From contig NZ_VIYG01000002.1 of assembly GCF_009389585.1 (NCBI RefSeq), positions 427,938 to 491,937 of the forward strand: 64,000 nt of DNA, read 5' to 3'. This stretch comes from Oceanobacillus sp. CFH 90083. GTDB lineage: Bacteria; Bacillota; Bacilli; Bacillales; Amphibacillaceae. The notes under the pieces were generated by a model. The model made no database searches and was not told where the DNA came from. It saw nothing but the letters and a program-made list of their open reading frames with translations. The first letter of the stretch is position 1. Every line of letters begins with the position of its first letter. A program made the translations under genes and the position numbers. Positions 16,810-27,100 of the stretch are shown one piece after another.

Positions 16810-17073
16810 TTATTTCAAGAAATCCGGATCTTCAAATGCCGGATCAGGATATTTGTAAAAGCCTTCACCAGATTCAATACCAAATTTTCCTTTATCTAAG
16901 TAAGCTTCTTTTAAAAACGTTGCTACTTTTTCAGCTTTTTTATCGCCAGCTTCTGCCTTTGCAACAGATAAGTTATATGGTGTGCGGATACCAATAACAT
17001 CTAGCGTAGCAAACGGACCTTTAGGAGCGCCTGTAGCTACCATCCATGTTTTATCGCCAAATGAAGTTTCATT
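16810..17073 (-). pseudogene. 3-hydroxyacyl-CoA dehydrogenase, C-terminal remnant
   Basis: About 87 codons encode only the C-terminal 3HCDH domain, with family segments KTWMVATGAPKGPF and GFYKYPDP. An in-frame TAA lies just upstream of residue Asn at 17073, and the NAD-binding Rossmann half is absent. The remaining 5' end touches the tcuA stop within 25 bp. This is the tail of a deleted beta-oxidation or butyryl-pathway gene, not a working enzyme. Confidence 0.8.
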
Positions 17074-17097
17074 TTATGATTTGATTAACCGAATCAT

Positions 17098-18603
17098 TTA
17101 ATACATTTTTTCAGAAATTTGATGAATATATTTGGCAGCAGATTCACCGGCTGTTCTTCCAAAGACGGCTCCGGACATTAATCCGGAACCACCTGGATAG
17201 TTTCTGTAAAATAGTCCGCCAATCATTTCTCCTGCCGCAAATAATCCTGGTATAGGGGCTTGGTTCTTATCCAATACTTCACTATTTTTATTAGCCTGTA
17301 TTCCCCCAAATGTAAAGGTTATTCCGCAGGTTACTGGATACGCATAGAATGGAGCCCGGTCAAAAGGGAGTGCCCAATTACTTTTTGGCGGTACTATCCC
17401 AGATGTTCCCTTTCCATCTTTTACAGACGGATTATATTCCCCTTCTTGAACGGCCTCATTATACTGACTGATCGTCTCTAAAAAACGCTTCCTGTCAACA
17501 CCCATTTTTTCAACGAGCGCTTCTATCGAATCAGCCTGGAGACAAGTTGCCTCTTCTAAATTATATTCTGTCCGTAATAAAGGACGAACCCGTTCATCAA
17601 ATAATTGGAATGCCTTTTGCTCTGGCTGTTTTAATGTTTCTTTTCCGTATTTTGCATACGTATAATTTCTGAAGTCGGCCCCCTCATCAACAAAACGTTC
17701 CCCTCTCATATTGACAATCAAACCAAGTGGATAAGAGGATTTTTTGTAAATATCTCCAGGTTTCTTATAATCTCCGACCTCCGGGGCTTGAAAATCTGTT
17801 GTATGTGCATGACAGCTTGACCAGTCACCATAAGGCTGTGCTCCCGCTTCGACAGCCATATCCAGACCATCGCCGGTATTAAATTCACTTCCCCGTACGA
17901 TTGCTCCCCCCCATTCTTCTCCAAGATATTTGATCCGCTTCTCTTTATTTGCTTCAAAACCACCGCATGCCAGCACAATCGATTTCGTCGGAATTACTTT
18001 TATTTCTCCTTGTTCTTCGACAATGATACCGCTTACTTTATTGTTTGTCATTTCTATTTGAACGGCTCTTGTATGATAACGAATATCTACACCCAGAGAT
18101 GCCAGCTTATTAAATAACGCTTCAACAAGCCCAATGCCTTTACCCTGTGTCTTAACTGGCAGACCTCCCCAAAATTGCTGTACCCTATCTTTAAGAAATG
18201 ACTGGTTCTCGTTCAGCTCAAATTTTACTCCCTGCTTCTGCATCCATTGAATTGTCTCGTAGGATTTTTCAACAAGCTGTTCAGCTAATTCAGGGGCACT
18301 CTTTCCTTCCGTTACTTTCATCATATCCTGAAGATAATCTGACGCCTGATACTCCGGCATATCAATTTTCTCAAAATCTTCCGATGATAATTGCGGTAAA
18401 ATAGGCTTCAACGCATTCTTATTTTGATAAGCAAAACGCATTGCTCCATCTGTAAAAAAGGAATTCCCACCTCTTTTCTGTTTTGATCCACGCTCTAAGA
18501 CAAGTACATCCGCACCGTTCTCCTTTGCTGCAATCGCAGAACAAAGTGCCGCATTGCCAGCACCAACTACGATTAAATCAAATGTCTTGCTTTGATTTCC
18601 CAT
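17098..18603 (-). CDS. tcuA: FAD-dependent tricarballylate dehydrogenase TcuA-like
   Basis: A 501-residue flavoprotein of the fumarate reductase/succinate dehydrogenase family. The FAD-binding start FDLIVVGAGNAALCSAIAA is followed by the ERGSKQKRGGNS loop and the C-terminal FAD contact PGGSGLMSGAVFGR. TcuA of Salmonella oxidises tricarballylate to cis-aconitate. The ATG at 18603 is chosen since GGGAGG lies seven bases upstream; the upstream extension lacks a site. A LysR gene and a tricarboxylate transporter next door support the role. The TcuB electron-transfer partner is missing here. A related substrate such as citraconate or another tricarboxylate is possible. Confidence 0.8.
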   Translation of the reverse strand: MGNQSKTFDLIVVGAGNAALCSAIAAKENGADVLVLERGSKQKRGGNSFFTDGAMRFAYQNKNALKPILPQLSSEDFEKIDMPEYQASDYLQDMMKVTEGKSAPELAEQLVEKSYETIQWMQKQGVKFELNENQSFLKDRVQQFWGGLPVKTQGKGIGLVEALFNKLASLGVDIRYHTRAVQIEMTNNKVSGIIVEEQGEIKVIPTKSIVLACGGFEANKEKRIKYLGEEWGGAIVRGSEFNTGDGLDMAVEAGAQPYGDWSSCHAHTTDFQAPEVGDYKKPGDIYKKSSYPLGLIVNMRGERFVDEGADFRNYTYAKYGKETLKQPEQKAFQLFDERVRPLLRTEYNLEEATCLQADSIEALVEKMGVDRKRFLETISQYNEAVQEGEYNPSVKDGKGTSGIVPPKSNWALPFDRAPFYAYPVTCGITFTFGGIQANKNSEVLDKNQAPIPGLFAAGEMIGGLFYRNYPGGSGLMSGAVFGRTAGESAAKYIHQISEKMY

Positions 18604-18642
18604 CCTATATCCTCCCTTGCTGTATTTTCTTTTTCTACTTTG

Positions 18643-18709
18643 AGTATAGCTGTTGATCACATATAAATAAAATACTGTTTTTTTAGCACATATGATAAAT
18701 ATTATTTAT
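18643..18709 (-). promoter_or_regulatory. tcuA control region with LysR-type sites
   Basis: A -10 hexamer TATACT (minus strand, 18643-18648) has no good -35. Upstream lie ATAAATAAAATA (18663-18674), identical to half of the palindrome at 19756, and a palindrome ATAAATA-T-TATTTAT (18695-18709). This suits an activator-dependent promoter controlled by the same LysR protein as the transporter operon. Confidence 0.45.
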
Positions 18710-18815
18710 AAAAGGGATTCAAAAATTACTTATCCTCCATTTTCCTTTTATCATACTTATTCCTCTTGAATTGCTAACTCCAGGCTTACTCCGAATACAT
18801 TCAGAGTAAATAAAT

Positions 18816-19682
18816 TTAATCATTCTCCTTCCATTTTTTCATGTAGTTTACAAACTGATTCACTACAGTCAATTTTTCAAATGATGGATTAAACACAAGC
18901 CAGGTTTCTCTGATAACAGGTGTGCCGTCTTTAAGATAAATTGCCTGCTGATACAAATCATCCTCTTTCTCCAGACAAATTCCCGGTACAATGGCAAAAC
19001 CAAAATCATTTTTCACCATTTCCTTACAAGTTTCAAGCCGATCTACTTCCATTTCGATATTAGCAGGCTCCGCAAACTGATCTGCCCACCAGGTTGTTAT
19101 GCTCTCTTTCAATGAGCTGTCTGTATTATAGTTAATTAAGCGATACTCCGGTAAATGTTCCATTTTTACTTTTTTCTTAGAAATCAAGTAAAGCGGCTCT
19201 TTTTTTATTAAGATTTTTTCTCCGTGCCACTCCCGGATATTTCGTAAAATCCCTACATGAACACTTGAGTTATTCAAGAATTCAATAACCTGGGTACTCC
19301 AGCCAGTCTGGACATTAAACCGGACATTGGGATAGTTTTTAGAGAAGTCTTTTAACATTCTTGGAAGGAGATATTGCGCAAAATTACTGGAAACTCCGAT
19401 TCTTAATGTACCCGATACATCTTCTTCCATATTGCTCATTGTATCCTTCATAAATTGAAATTGTTTAAGCATTTCGATGGAATATTGGACTAAATACTCC
19501 CCTTCCGAAGTAAATTCGATACCTTTGTTTGTTTTAAAGAATAAGGCTACCCCTAAATCCGCTTCTAAATTTTTCAAGCGATAGCTTAAAGATGGCTGGG
19601 ATACGTAGAGCTTTGCAGCAGTACGAGTCATATTCCTTTCCTCATAAAGCGTTTTCAATAATACCCAATCTTTCTGATCCAT
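18816..19682 (-). CDS. LysR-family regulator (TcuR-like)
   Basis: A 288-residue LysR protein. The N-terminal winged helix (LYEERNMTRTAAKLYVSQPS) is followed by the linker helix and a substrate-binding-like effector domain from about residue 90 (GTLRIGVSSNF). The ATG at 19682 has GAGGAG seven bases upstream. It lies between tcuA (same strand) and the divergent TctCAB-prpF operon. By the general rule for LysR proteins it should control its divergent neighbour, and the 32-bp palindrome between them is the obvious site. Confidence 0.9.
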   Translation of the reverse strand: MDQKDWVLLKTLYEERNMTRTAAKLYVSQPSLSYRLKNLEADLGVALFFKTNKGIEFTSEGEYLVQYSIEMLKQFQFMKDTMSNMEEDVSGTLRIGVSSNFAQYLLPRMLKDFSKNYPNVRFNVQTGWSTQVIEFLNNSSVHVGILRNIREWHGEKILIKKEPLYLISKKKVKMEHLPEYRLINYNTDSSLKESITTWWADQFAEPANIEMEVDRLETCKEMVKNDFGFAIVPGICLEKEDDLYQQAIYLKDGTPVIRETWLVFNPSFEKLTVVNQFVNYMKKWKEND

Positions 19683-19720
19683 GGTGCTCCTCCTCATCAT
19701 TTGATTTAACCCTATTATGA

Positions 19721-19735
19721 AAGAAAACGCTTTCG
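19721..19735. promoter_or_regulatory. cre-like site
   Basis: AAGAAAACGCTTTCG matches 13 of 15 positions of WTGNAANCGNWNNCA. It lies between the divergent lysR and tctC genes, and with the better site at 19789 suggests CcpA repression of this island. Confidence 0.45.
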
Positions 19736-19755
19736 ATTATCAAGTTTTTTTATGA

Positions 19756-19787
19756 AGATAAATAAAATATCATTATTTTACTTATCT
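19756..19787. promoter_or_regulatory. 32-bp palindrome, probable LysR operator
   Basis: AGATAA-A-TAAAATA, four-base centre, TATTTTA-C-TTATCT: all paired positions match. Its left half reappears upstream of tcuA. It holds T-N11-A spacing as expected for LysR proteins. Binding is inferred. Confidence 0.6.
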
Positions 19788-19788
19788 C

Positions 19789-19803
19789 TTGGAAGCGTTT
19801 ACT
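19789..19803. promoter_or_regulatory. cre site upstream of the TctCAB operon
   Basis: TTGGAAGCGTTTACT matches 14 of 15 positions of the CcpA site consensus WTGNAANCGNWNNCA. It lies 37 bp before the tctC start and directly beside the palindrome. Confidence 0.6.
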
Positions 19804-19839
19804 ATGTAAATAATCAATAGTTGGAAAGGGATGAATCTT

Positions 19840-20955
19840 TTGAAAACATTTTATGTTTATTTCGTACTGATCTTTACATGCTTTTTTCTTTTAGGCTGTA
19901 ACACCTTAGAAGCTACAGGAACTGATCAAGGAAATAAAGAAGGCCACTCTTATCATGGAGAGACAATCTCCTTTATTGTTCCTTTTCAAGCAGGAGGCGG
20001 TACAGACGTGTTTGCCAGGTTTATGACTCCTTATTTTTCCAAGCATATAGAAGGGGAACCAAGAGTTCAGGTTGAAAATATTCCTGGAGGCGCAAGTATT
20101 ACCGGAACAAATGAATATGCCAATTCTCGTCCTTCAAATGGACTTAATATCCTTACATCCAGTGCTTCATCACATGTACCATTTATGCTTGAGCAATCCT
20201 CTGTGGACTATAACCTGGATAATTTCACTCCATTAATTGGTGTTCCGTCTGGCGGGGTTGTCTATACCAAAGCGGAACTGGCAGCAGAAGGAATGGAAAA
20301 CTTTCTCTCCTTAGAAAATGAACTATTTTATGCAGGGATATCACCTACCGGGCTGGATCTGGTAACATTGCTATCTTTTGAGGTTTTAGAAATGGATGTG
20401 AAAGCGGTACTGGGTTACGAGGGACGAGGTCCATCGCGTGTTGCATTTGAGCAGGGGGAGAGTAACATTGATTTTCAAACAACATCTGCTTACAAAAGCA
20501 GCGTAGAAGACCTTGTTGAAGAAGGCAGGGCTGTACCTTTGTACAGCTTAGGACAAATCGATGAAAATGGAGATCTTATCCGTGACCCGCAATTTCCCGA
20601 CCTTCCTACCATTGAAGAAATTTATATGGATATCTATGGAGAAGAGCCAAGTGGAGCAGCATGGGATGCTTATAAACAAACAGTCGCTGCTTCCTACACC
20701 TTAAATAAAGTTATTTGGGTGCATGATGATGCACCCGAAAATTCGAAGGAATTACTGAGAAATGGCATGGAAAAACTGATTAAAGATTCTAATTTCTCAG
20801 CTGACTCTGAAGAAATCTTAGAAGGATACGACACGTACATTGGCGATGAATTAAACAAATATATCGAGCAATCCTTCTCGATTTCACCTGAAACTAAGAA
20901 ATGGATTATTGACTATTTACAGCATCATTTTGACATTGATATTAAAAAGCTCTAG
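19840..20955 (+). CDS. tctC: tripartite tricarboxylate transporter binding lipoprotein TctC
   Basis: A 371-residue Bug/TctC-family receptor with a lipoprotein signal ending FFLLGCN. The mature part starts with ISFIVPFQAGGGTDVFAR, the hallmark of the family, followed by IPGGASITGTNEYA. The TTG at 19840 is preferred to the ATG at 19831 because GGAAAGG is correctly spaced only for the TTG. It binds a carboxylic acid outside the membrane and hands it to TctAB. First gene of a four-gene operon. Confidence 0.88.
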   Translation: MKTFYVYFVLIFTCFFLLGCNTLEATGTDQGNKEGHSYHGETISFIVPFQAGGGTDVFARFMTPYFSKHIEGEPRVQVENIPGGASITGTNEYANSRPSNGLNILTSSASSHVPFMLEQSSVDYNLDNFTPLIGVPSGGVVYTKAELAAEGMENFLSLENELFYAGISPTGLDLVTLLSFEVLEMDVKAVLGYEGRGPSRVAFEQGESNIDFQTTSAYKSSVEDLVEEGRAVPLYSLGQIDENGDLIRDPQFPDLPTIEEIYMDIYGEEPSGAAWDAYKQTVAASYTLNKVIWVHDDAPENSKELLRNGMEKLIKDSNFSADSEEILEGYDTYIGDELNKYIEQSFSISPETKKWIIDYLQHHFDIDIKKL

Positions 20956-20969
20956 AGGGAGGAAATTTT

Positions 20970-22454
20970 ATGATTGAAAGTGCAGTGGAAGCTTTATTTA
21001 TAGTATTAGATCCCTCGAGACTAATCTATATGTTCTTAGGAATTTGTATCGGAGTTGTTGTCGGCTTACTGCCCGGATTAAGCGGGACAGTAGGTATGTC
21101 ATTAATGCTGCCCTTCGTTTTTGGACTCGAGCCATATGTTGGCATGGCGCTTCTGATTGGGATGATTGCAGTAATTCATACCGGAGATACCTTCCCTTCT
21201 ATCCTATTAGGCATACCCGGAACATCCGGTTCTCAAGCCACGATCATGGACGGGTTTCCGCTATCCAAAAAAGGAGAAGCCTCCCGTGCAATGGGAGCAG
21301 CCTTTTTCTGTTCTATGGTTGGCGGCGTCATTGGCGGAATTGCTCTTTATTTAACGATTCCTTTTGCCAGACCATTGATAACTTCTTTTAGTTCGCCCGA
21401 ATTATTTATGTTAACCATGCTGGGACTCAGCATGGCAGGATTATTAGCGGGTAAATCGCCACTAAAAGGCATTATCTCCGGGATTCTCGGATTACTGATC
21501 GGTGCTGTCGGGAGTGCTCCAGCGGTTCCCGAGTATAGATATACTTTTGACACACTATATTTAACACAAGGGGTTTCATTACCAGTAGTAGCTATGGCTA
21601 TCTTTGCTTTCCCGATTATTATTACCATGTTGACAGACAAAGGAAGTGTTTCCAGCCATGCAAAGCTGCAGTCCGGAATTCTCAAGGGCGTCATGGATGC
21701 GCTAAGAAACAAATTTTTAGTATTTCGCAGTGCCGTGATTGGGGTGTTAATTGGATTTATTCCGGGGCTGGGTGGGAGTGTTGTCGATTGGATTGCTTAT
21801 GGCGCTGGACAAAAAACAGTGAAAGATAATTATTTCGGTAAAGGAGATATTCGGGGAGTGATTGCACCAGAAAGTGCCAACAACGCCAAAGAAGGAGGAT
21901 CTTTAGTTCCAACTTTACTATTTGGTATTCCCGGAAGCGGAACTACCGCCATATTACTCGGCGGCTTAACATTAATGGGCCTGGAAGCCGGACCAAAAAT
22001 GTTGTCAGCTGATCTTTCCGTAACCCTGTCTATTGTATGGACGCTCGTATTCGCCAATGTTTTCGGAGCATTGCTATGTATGATTTTAGTACGGCCTATC
22101 TCTAAAATCAGTTTGGTTCCCGGAGAAAAAATTGTTCCATTTCTGCTGATTTTACTGGTAGTCGGTGCATATCAGAGCACAATGTCCTGGGGGGACTTGA
22201 TCGTTTTTGTTATTATCGGGCTGCTTGGATATGTCATGACTATTTTGGACTGGCCCCGCCCGCCATTACTTATTGGTTTTGTACTTGCACTGCCTGCCGA
22301 AAGATACTATTGGATTTCCATTGAAAGATATGGATGGGAGTGGATTACCAATCCAATCGTTATTGTATTGGCATGTGTTATTATCGTCCTCCTGACAGGC
22401 GGAACCATCATGAAACGATTTAGCAAAGATTATGAGAACACGGGAGGGGTTTAA
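20970..22454 (+). CDS. tctA: tripartite tricarboxylate transporter permease TctA
   Basis: A 494-residue permease of the TctA family with about eleven membrane segments. It contains GLLPGLSGTVGMSLMLPFVF near the N-terminus and the conserved LLGIPGTSGSQAT and FGIPGSGTTAILLGGL loops, which form the two-fold repeated transport core. It works with TctB and TctC. It starts 14 bp after tctC behind GAGGGAGG. Confidence 0.93.
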   Translation: MIESAVEALFIVLDPSRLIYMFLGICIGVVVGLLPGLSGTVGMSLMLPFVFGLEPYVGMALLIGMIAVIHTGDTFPSILLGIPGTSGSQATIMDGFPLSKKGEASRAMGAAFFCSMVGGVIGGIALYLTIPFARPLITSFSSPELFMLTMLGLSMAGLLAGKSPLKGIISGILGLLIGAVGSAPAVPEYRYTFDTLYLTQGVSLPVVAMAIFAFPIIITMLTDKGSVSSHAKLQSGILKGVMDALRNKFLVFRSAVIGVLIGFIPGLGGSVVDWIAYGAGQKTVKDNYFGKGDIRGVIAPESANNAKEGGSLVPTLLFGIPGSGTTAILLGGLTLMGLEAGPKMLSADLSVTLSIVWTLVFANVFGALLCMILVRPISKISLVPGEKIVPFLLILLVVGAYQSTMSWGDLIVFVIIGLLGYVMTILDWPRPPLLIGFVLALPAERYYWISIERYGWEWITNPIVIVLACVIIVLLTGGTIMKRFSKDYENTGGV

Positions 22455-22455
22455 A

Positions 22456-22899
22456 TTGAACAAGGATTATCTTAATCTCATTTTCAGTGGTTTCCTATTT
22501 ATATTATTTACACTTGCTTGGATAGAGGCATTGACATTTAGTAAATTGGGGCAGTTTTTTCCGCTCTATATTTCTATCGCCGGCTCTATTTTAACCTTTA
22601 TTTATCTTCTCAATCAGCTATTAATCATCTATAAGCAAAAGAAAAGAGAGGGAAACGAAATAAAAATCCCATTATGGCAGCCTCTTAAATATATCGGATG
22701 GATTTTAGGTTACTTATTACTTATTTATATTGGCGGACTAATGGCAGCAACAGCAATTTTCTTAATTTTATTTCTGATTTTCGAATCAAAAATGAAGTTT
22801 GTTTCGGCAGGAATTTCCGTTATCTGTGTTCTCATCGCTGTTTCTCTGTTAAGTTCAGCTCTTGATATATATTGGCCGACAAACCTGCTTGGGCTTTAA
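22456..22899 (+). CDS. tctB: tripartite tricarboxylate transporter small subunit TctB
   Basis: A 147-residue protein with four predicted membrane helices, the size and topology of TctB. The TTG at 22456 begins one base after the tctA stop and has GGGAGGGG six bases upstream, so the upstream in-frame ATG at 22432, inside tctA, is not needed. TctB sequences are poorly conserved; position and topology carry the call. Confidence 0.85.
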   Translation: MNKDYLNLIFSGFLFILFTLAWIEALTFSKLGQFFPLYISIAGSILTFIYLLNQLLIIYKQKKREGNEIKIPLWQPLKYIGWILGYLLLIYIGGLMAATAIFLILFLIFESKMKFVSAGISVICVLIAVSLLSSALDIYWPTNLLGL

Positions 22900-22916
22900 G
22901 TGAAGGAGGAAAATTT

Positions 22917-24086
22917 ATGAGAGATTATGAAAAAATACGTTCCGCGATCATTCGCGGAGGAACAAGCAAAGGTGTCTTCATTTTAAAAAATGACCTGCCT
23001 GCCGACCCAGAGACCAGAGATAAAGTGATTCTTTCCATCTATGGCGGGACAGATGAAAGGCAGATTGATGGTTTAGGAGGAGCTGACTCGTTGACAAGTA
23101 AATTAGCAATCGTAAGCGTATCAGCCAGACCTGATGCCGATATTGATTTTACTTTTGGTCAAGTTGGCATCGGCACAGGGAAAATTGACTACCATTCAAA
23201 TTGCGGAAATATATTAAGCGGCGTTGGGCCTTTTGCAATTGATGAAGGACTTGTCCCCGTACAAACACCCTGCACAAAGGTTCGGATATTTAATACAAAT
23301 ACGAATACAATTATCGAGGCTGCCGTTCCTGTCGAAGCAGGAAAATCAATATCTACAGGAGATTACACCATTGATGGCGTACCTGGAAAAGGAGCAAAAA
23401 TTATTTTAGATTTTAAAAATGCTTCCGGCGCAAAAACCGGGAGGCTTTTTCCCACCCGACAAAGGAAGGAAACGCTGATTACAGATGCGGGCAACTTTGA
23501 TGTTAGTATAGTTGATTTGGCAGCACCAGTAGTATTTGTCCAGGCAAATCAATTAGGTCTGACAGGAACCGAGCTTTCTGCACAGCTCACTGAAAAACAT
23601 CTTTGGACACTTGAAAATATACGTTCACATGCTGCACAAAAAATTGGTTTTGTTGCTAATACGGAGGATGCCACAAAAGTGACACCTTCCAGCCCTAAAA
23701 TTATCATGGTTTCTCCTTCTCAGACATATTCAACTATGCACGGCGAGACAGTAGATGCTACATCGGTTCATTTGACAGCCCGGGCGATGTCCATGCAGAA
23801 AATGCATAAGACATTTCCTGTTACAGGTGGACTCTGCACGGCCGCTGCTGCAAGATTGCAGGGTACTGTCGTTCACGATTGCTCTGCTTATCCTGGCCGA
23901 GATGAAATCATCATTGGTCACCCCTCCGGTTCGATGGAATTTTCCATCAGCTGCAAGGATACAGATAATGATGTTCAATTCGAAAAAACTGCTGTCGCAA
24001 GGACGTCCCGTCGTCTGATGGAAGGTTATAGCTATGTACCAAAAGAATTATATTGGAATGGGATTGAATCAGCGTTTGGTGTATAG
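22917..24086 (+). CDS. PrpF/LeuC-associated isomerase family protein
   Basis: A 389-residue PrpF-family protein of two diaminopimelate-epimerase-like domains. It opens with SAIIRGGTSKGVFIL, includes DGLGGADSLTSK, an NCGNILSGVGPFA motif and TGGLCTAAAARLQGT. Family members are cofactor-free isomerases of unsaturated tricarboxylates: 2-methylaconitate, 4-oxalomesaconate, methylitaconate. Beside a TcuA-like enzyme that makes cis-aconitate, an aconitate or substituted aconitate isomerase is the most natural guess. The ATG at 22917 follows AAGGAGG; the longer upstream frame overlaps tctB and has no site. Confidence 0.85.
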   Translation: MRDYEKIRSAIIRGGTSKGVFILKNDLPADPETRDKVILSIYGGTDERQIDGLGGADSLTSKLAIVSVSARPDADIDFTFGQVGIGTGKIDYHSNCGNILSGVGPFAIDEGLVPVQTPCTKVRIFNTNTNTIIEAAVPVEAGKSISTGDYTIDGVPGKGAKIILDFKNASGAKTGRLFPTRQRKETLITDAGNFDVSIVDLAAPVVFVQANQLGLTGTELSAQLTEKHLWTLENIRSHAAQKIGFVANTEDATKVTPSSPKIIMVSPSQTYSTMHGETVDATSVHLTARAMSMQKMHKTFPVTGGLCTAAAARLQGTVVHDCSAYPGRDEIIIGHPSGSMEFSISCKDTDNDVQFEKTAVARTSRRLMEGYSYVPKELYWNGIESAFGV

Positions 24087-24088
24087 AT

Positions 24089-24128
24089 AAGAAAAGGACT
24101 GGGCAGAGTTTTCCCGGTCCTTTCTTAT
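24089..24128 (+). terminator. terminator of the TctCAB-prpF operon
   Basis: AAGAAAAGGACTGGG pairs with CCCGGTCCTTTCTT with one G-T position, followed by ATTATT. Confidence 0.8.
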
Positions 24129-24145
24129 TATTCAAATGAAACGCA

Positions 24146-24180
24146 GTTTAAAGCTGCTACACCATTTAACAGCTTTAAAC
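24146..24180 (-). terminator. terminator-like hairpin after the large membrane protein
   Basis: GTTTAAAGCTG and CAGCTTTAAAC form a perfect 11-bp stem eight bases beyond the minus-strand gene stop. The T tract is weak. Confidence 0.5.
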
Positions 24181-24188
24181 TACTTTAT

Positions 24189-27100
24189 TCAATTCCATTC
24201 TTTAAACCGGGCAAGCATCTGCTTCAGCTTCTTTTCCAGCTTCCCTTCTCCTTCCCGCTGTTTTTTCCATTCATTATAGCTGGCGATGCTGATAAACAAT
24301 ATTCCGGCAATCAAAAGGTACGCCCACCAAGGAAGATTGCCCCAATAAGGCCGGGTTTGATAAATAACATTAAACAAAAGCGTTCCGATCCCGACAAAGA
24401 AATACGATTTCAATTGATAGCGCATCCCGGCGAGTAAGGAAATAATAGATAAGACACCAATAATTAATGCGTCTAAAATAGTTGCGCTTTGAATCGCATC
24501 AGCAATAAAATACACTGTGACAAGAATCAATAGCACTGTCTGTATATGCCGCATAAGCGATTTATACTCATGCCATGTTTTCTTTGTAAAAATAATAGCC
24601 AAAGCAAGCACCGGCAGCCCTTGCAGTTCGGCGTAAATCACTTCTGGAATCGTATCAATATAATGGTCAAGTACCAGATAATACGGCGGTAAGCAGGCAA
24701 CACCGCCAAGGGTAATAAATATTTTCTGCAGCATCGGGTTCCCCACACGATCCACCTGCAAGAAAAACCAGGCAGCAAACAATACAAGAGGAATAACTAT
24801 CAGCCAAATATTATCCAGTTCTCCTGCCGTGCTTAATGCAAAAACGAGACAGATAACTGCCACCAGGGAATACCAATCCACAGCTTGCAAGCTTCCCTCT
24901 TTAGAGATATACAGCTTTGTAAACAGGTATCTTCCAGCTGCTGTTAAAACAACAAAACCTACACTGTAAATCAGCCATAAATCCATCGCTTCCTTAAATA
25001 TCCCCTGCATTTGCCATAAATAAATCGAGAAAAATAAAGGCATGAAAAGATATAATAGCCATTTTCGTCTATGCAGGAAATATAAATTCAGTATAACCAG
25101 TCCAGCAAAGCTGATGAGCTGCCAAAGCTCTTGTACAACGGCTAAAAACACGCCCATACCTAAAACCAGATTCATATACGGAATAAAAAACCAGTCTATC
25201 CGGCGTTTCCACACTGTGGGTACCGCTAACCAGACAGCGATCATAATGATTCCGGCAAGCAGCCAGGAATAGATAAATGAGATGTCCGGCAATAATTCAT
25301 TATAAGAAATAAAAGAGGTTACGGCTCCTACAAGCACCATTAGTCCCATATATAAAGAGGTTTTTATCTGCCATTCCTTCTCTCTTGTCAGTGCCGTATA
25401 CGTATAAGCTGCCAGCGGAACAAGCCATACCGCCGGATAAAGGACTGGTTCCACGATACTATCCCCTGTTATTATGAAAACAAGATACAGCAGTACCGCT
25501 TGTGCAAAATAAAAGAAATACGGTTTTAAGTCAGCGTCCAATTTTCCTAAATAATGCTCCACTGCCAAGAATAAAATTGGCAAACCAAGCATAAACCAAA
25601 CAAAACCTTCGAACGTGTCAATCAGAAATGTATTCAGTAACGACACATAAAATCCTGCACTGGCAGTCGCAACAGCACTCCAAATGACAGGCTTTCCTGT
25701 AAAACGGACAAGCCAGTACATGACACCAATTCCTACAAATAAAATTATAGGTCTTACATACATTTCATCCCCTGTAAAATCTGTAAACAGAAGGACCATC
25801 GCTAATAAATAGCTTCCCTGTCCCGTATAAAATGTGGCCCGGGTCAATTCCTGCTGCTTTCTTTGCTTCCAGATAAGACTGATACCAAGCAATATCAACC
25901 CTGCTGCTGCCAGTTGAAAAGGAGCGTCCAGCTGATTACGGTAAACATAGGACTCTTTCGCAAATTCAAAATACAGAATAAACATTGCTGACAGCCAATT
26001 TATTGGAACAGCCCAAGCAGCAATGCGCTTCTCTAATGTTTTTTTGGATACAGAAGTCATATACAGCGCAATGGCACCAAGCAAGGCAAACATGACCGCA
26101 ATCTCTACAAACTCCAGCAGTAAAAGCTGAACAAGGATAATGATTCCAATTACCGGTATAGACCAGAAATACACACTTTTCTGTACAGACTGCATAAATG
26201 GAATCCGATTTTGAAAGCCAATAAACAGAAATAAGACTGTCGTATAGAAGAACATAAAGTTAAGAATACTTTCCGGAAAATACGGACGAATCATTAACGA
26301 CCAGAGCTGAATGCCAACAGCAAGGAAGAATGCCGGAGCGATCCAGCGAAAAACACCACGCTTTGTGACTTCTGCCAGATAAACATAGGTTCCTGCAATG
26401 ACGATATAAGCAAGCAGCATAAACCAGGAATTTCCGTCTGCCCGGATAATTAAGCCTTGAAAGCTGATATAAAGAAAAGCAAAGCCCGAAATGACTCCAC
26501 TCGTATAGTAAAAAATCTTACTTGCAAAGCTGTCTTTCCGCATGACATAAGCAAAGCCCAAATACGCAGCTCCCATTAATGCATAAATCAGAGAGTCGGC
26601 TGTGTACAAGATGGAATTCTCTGTCAGCTGATAAATCCCGTAAGCAAATAGAGCTACAAACACAAATTGATAGCCTTTTGTCTGATAAACAAATACCATC
26701 GCCATGTATAGAAAAGCAGTTAAAAGAACATTAAAGCTATAAAATACGGCCTGATTATAGACAAACAGCATTAATAACGTGGAAACAATCAGGTTTAACT
26801 GTGCATAAGCAGGCAGCTCTTTTAAAAAGATATGAAATACTTGTTTGTTCTTTTTCCGAAAACGATGATACACAGCTAATAAAGCAGCGTTATACAGCAT
26901 AATCAGGAAAAAGAACATATCCATCGGGACTTGCAGCGCGGCCAGGAAAAATCCTATCAAAAAGGATAAAAATAAGTAAAAAATCCATACAAACAATTTA
27001 GCTTCTGTCTTATATGCATTCCGGGCGTATAAAGGCAACGGAACAAGCGTGCACAGAATTCCCAGCCAGTAACGCCCTTCTCCTGTTAACGTTAGGTAAT

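Noticed and set aside
22872..22916. Upstream in-frame ATG extending the PrpF-like protein
   Set aside because: It falls within tctB without a ribosome site; the ATG at 22917 has AAGGAGG and begins at the conserved family start.
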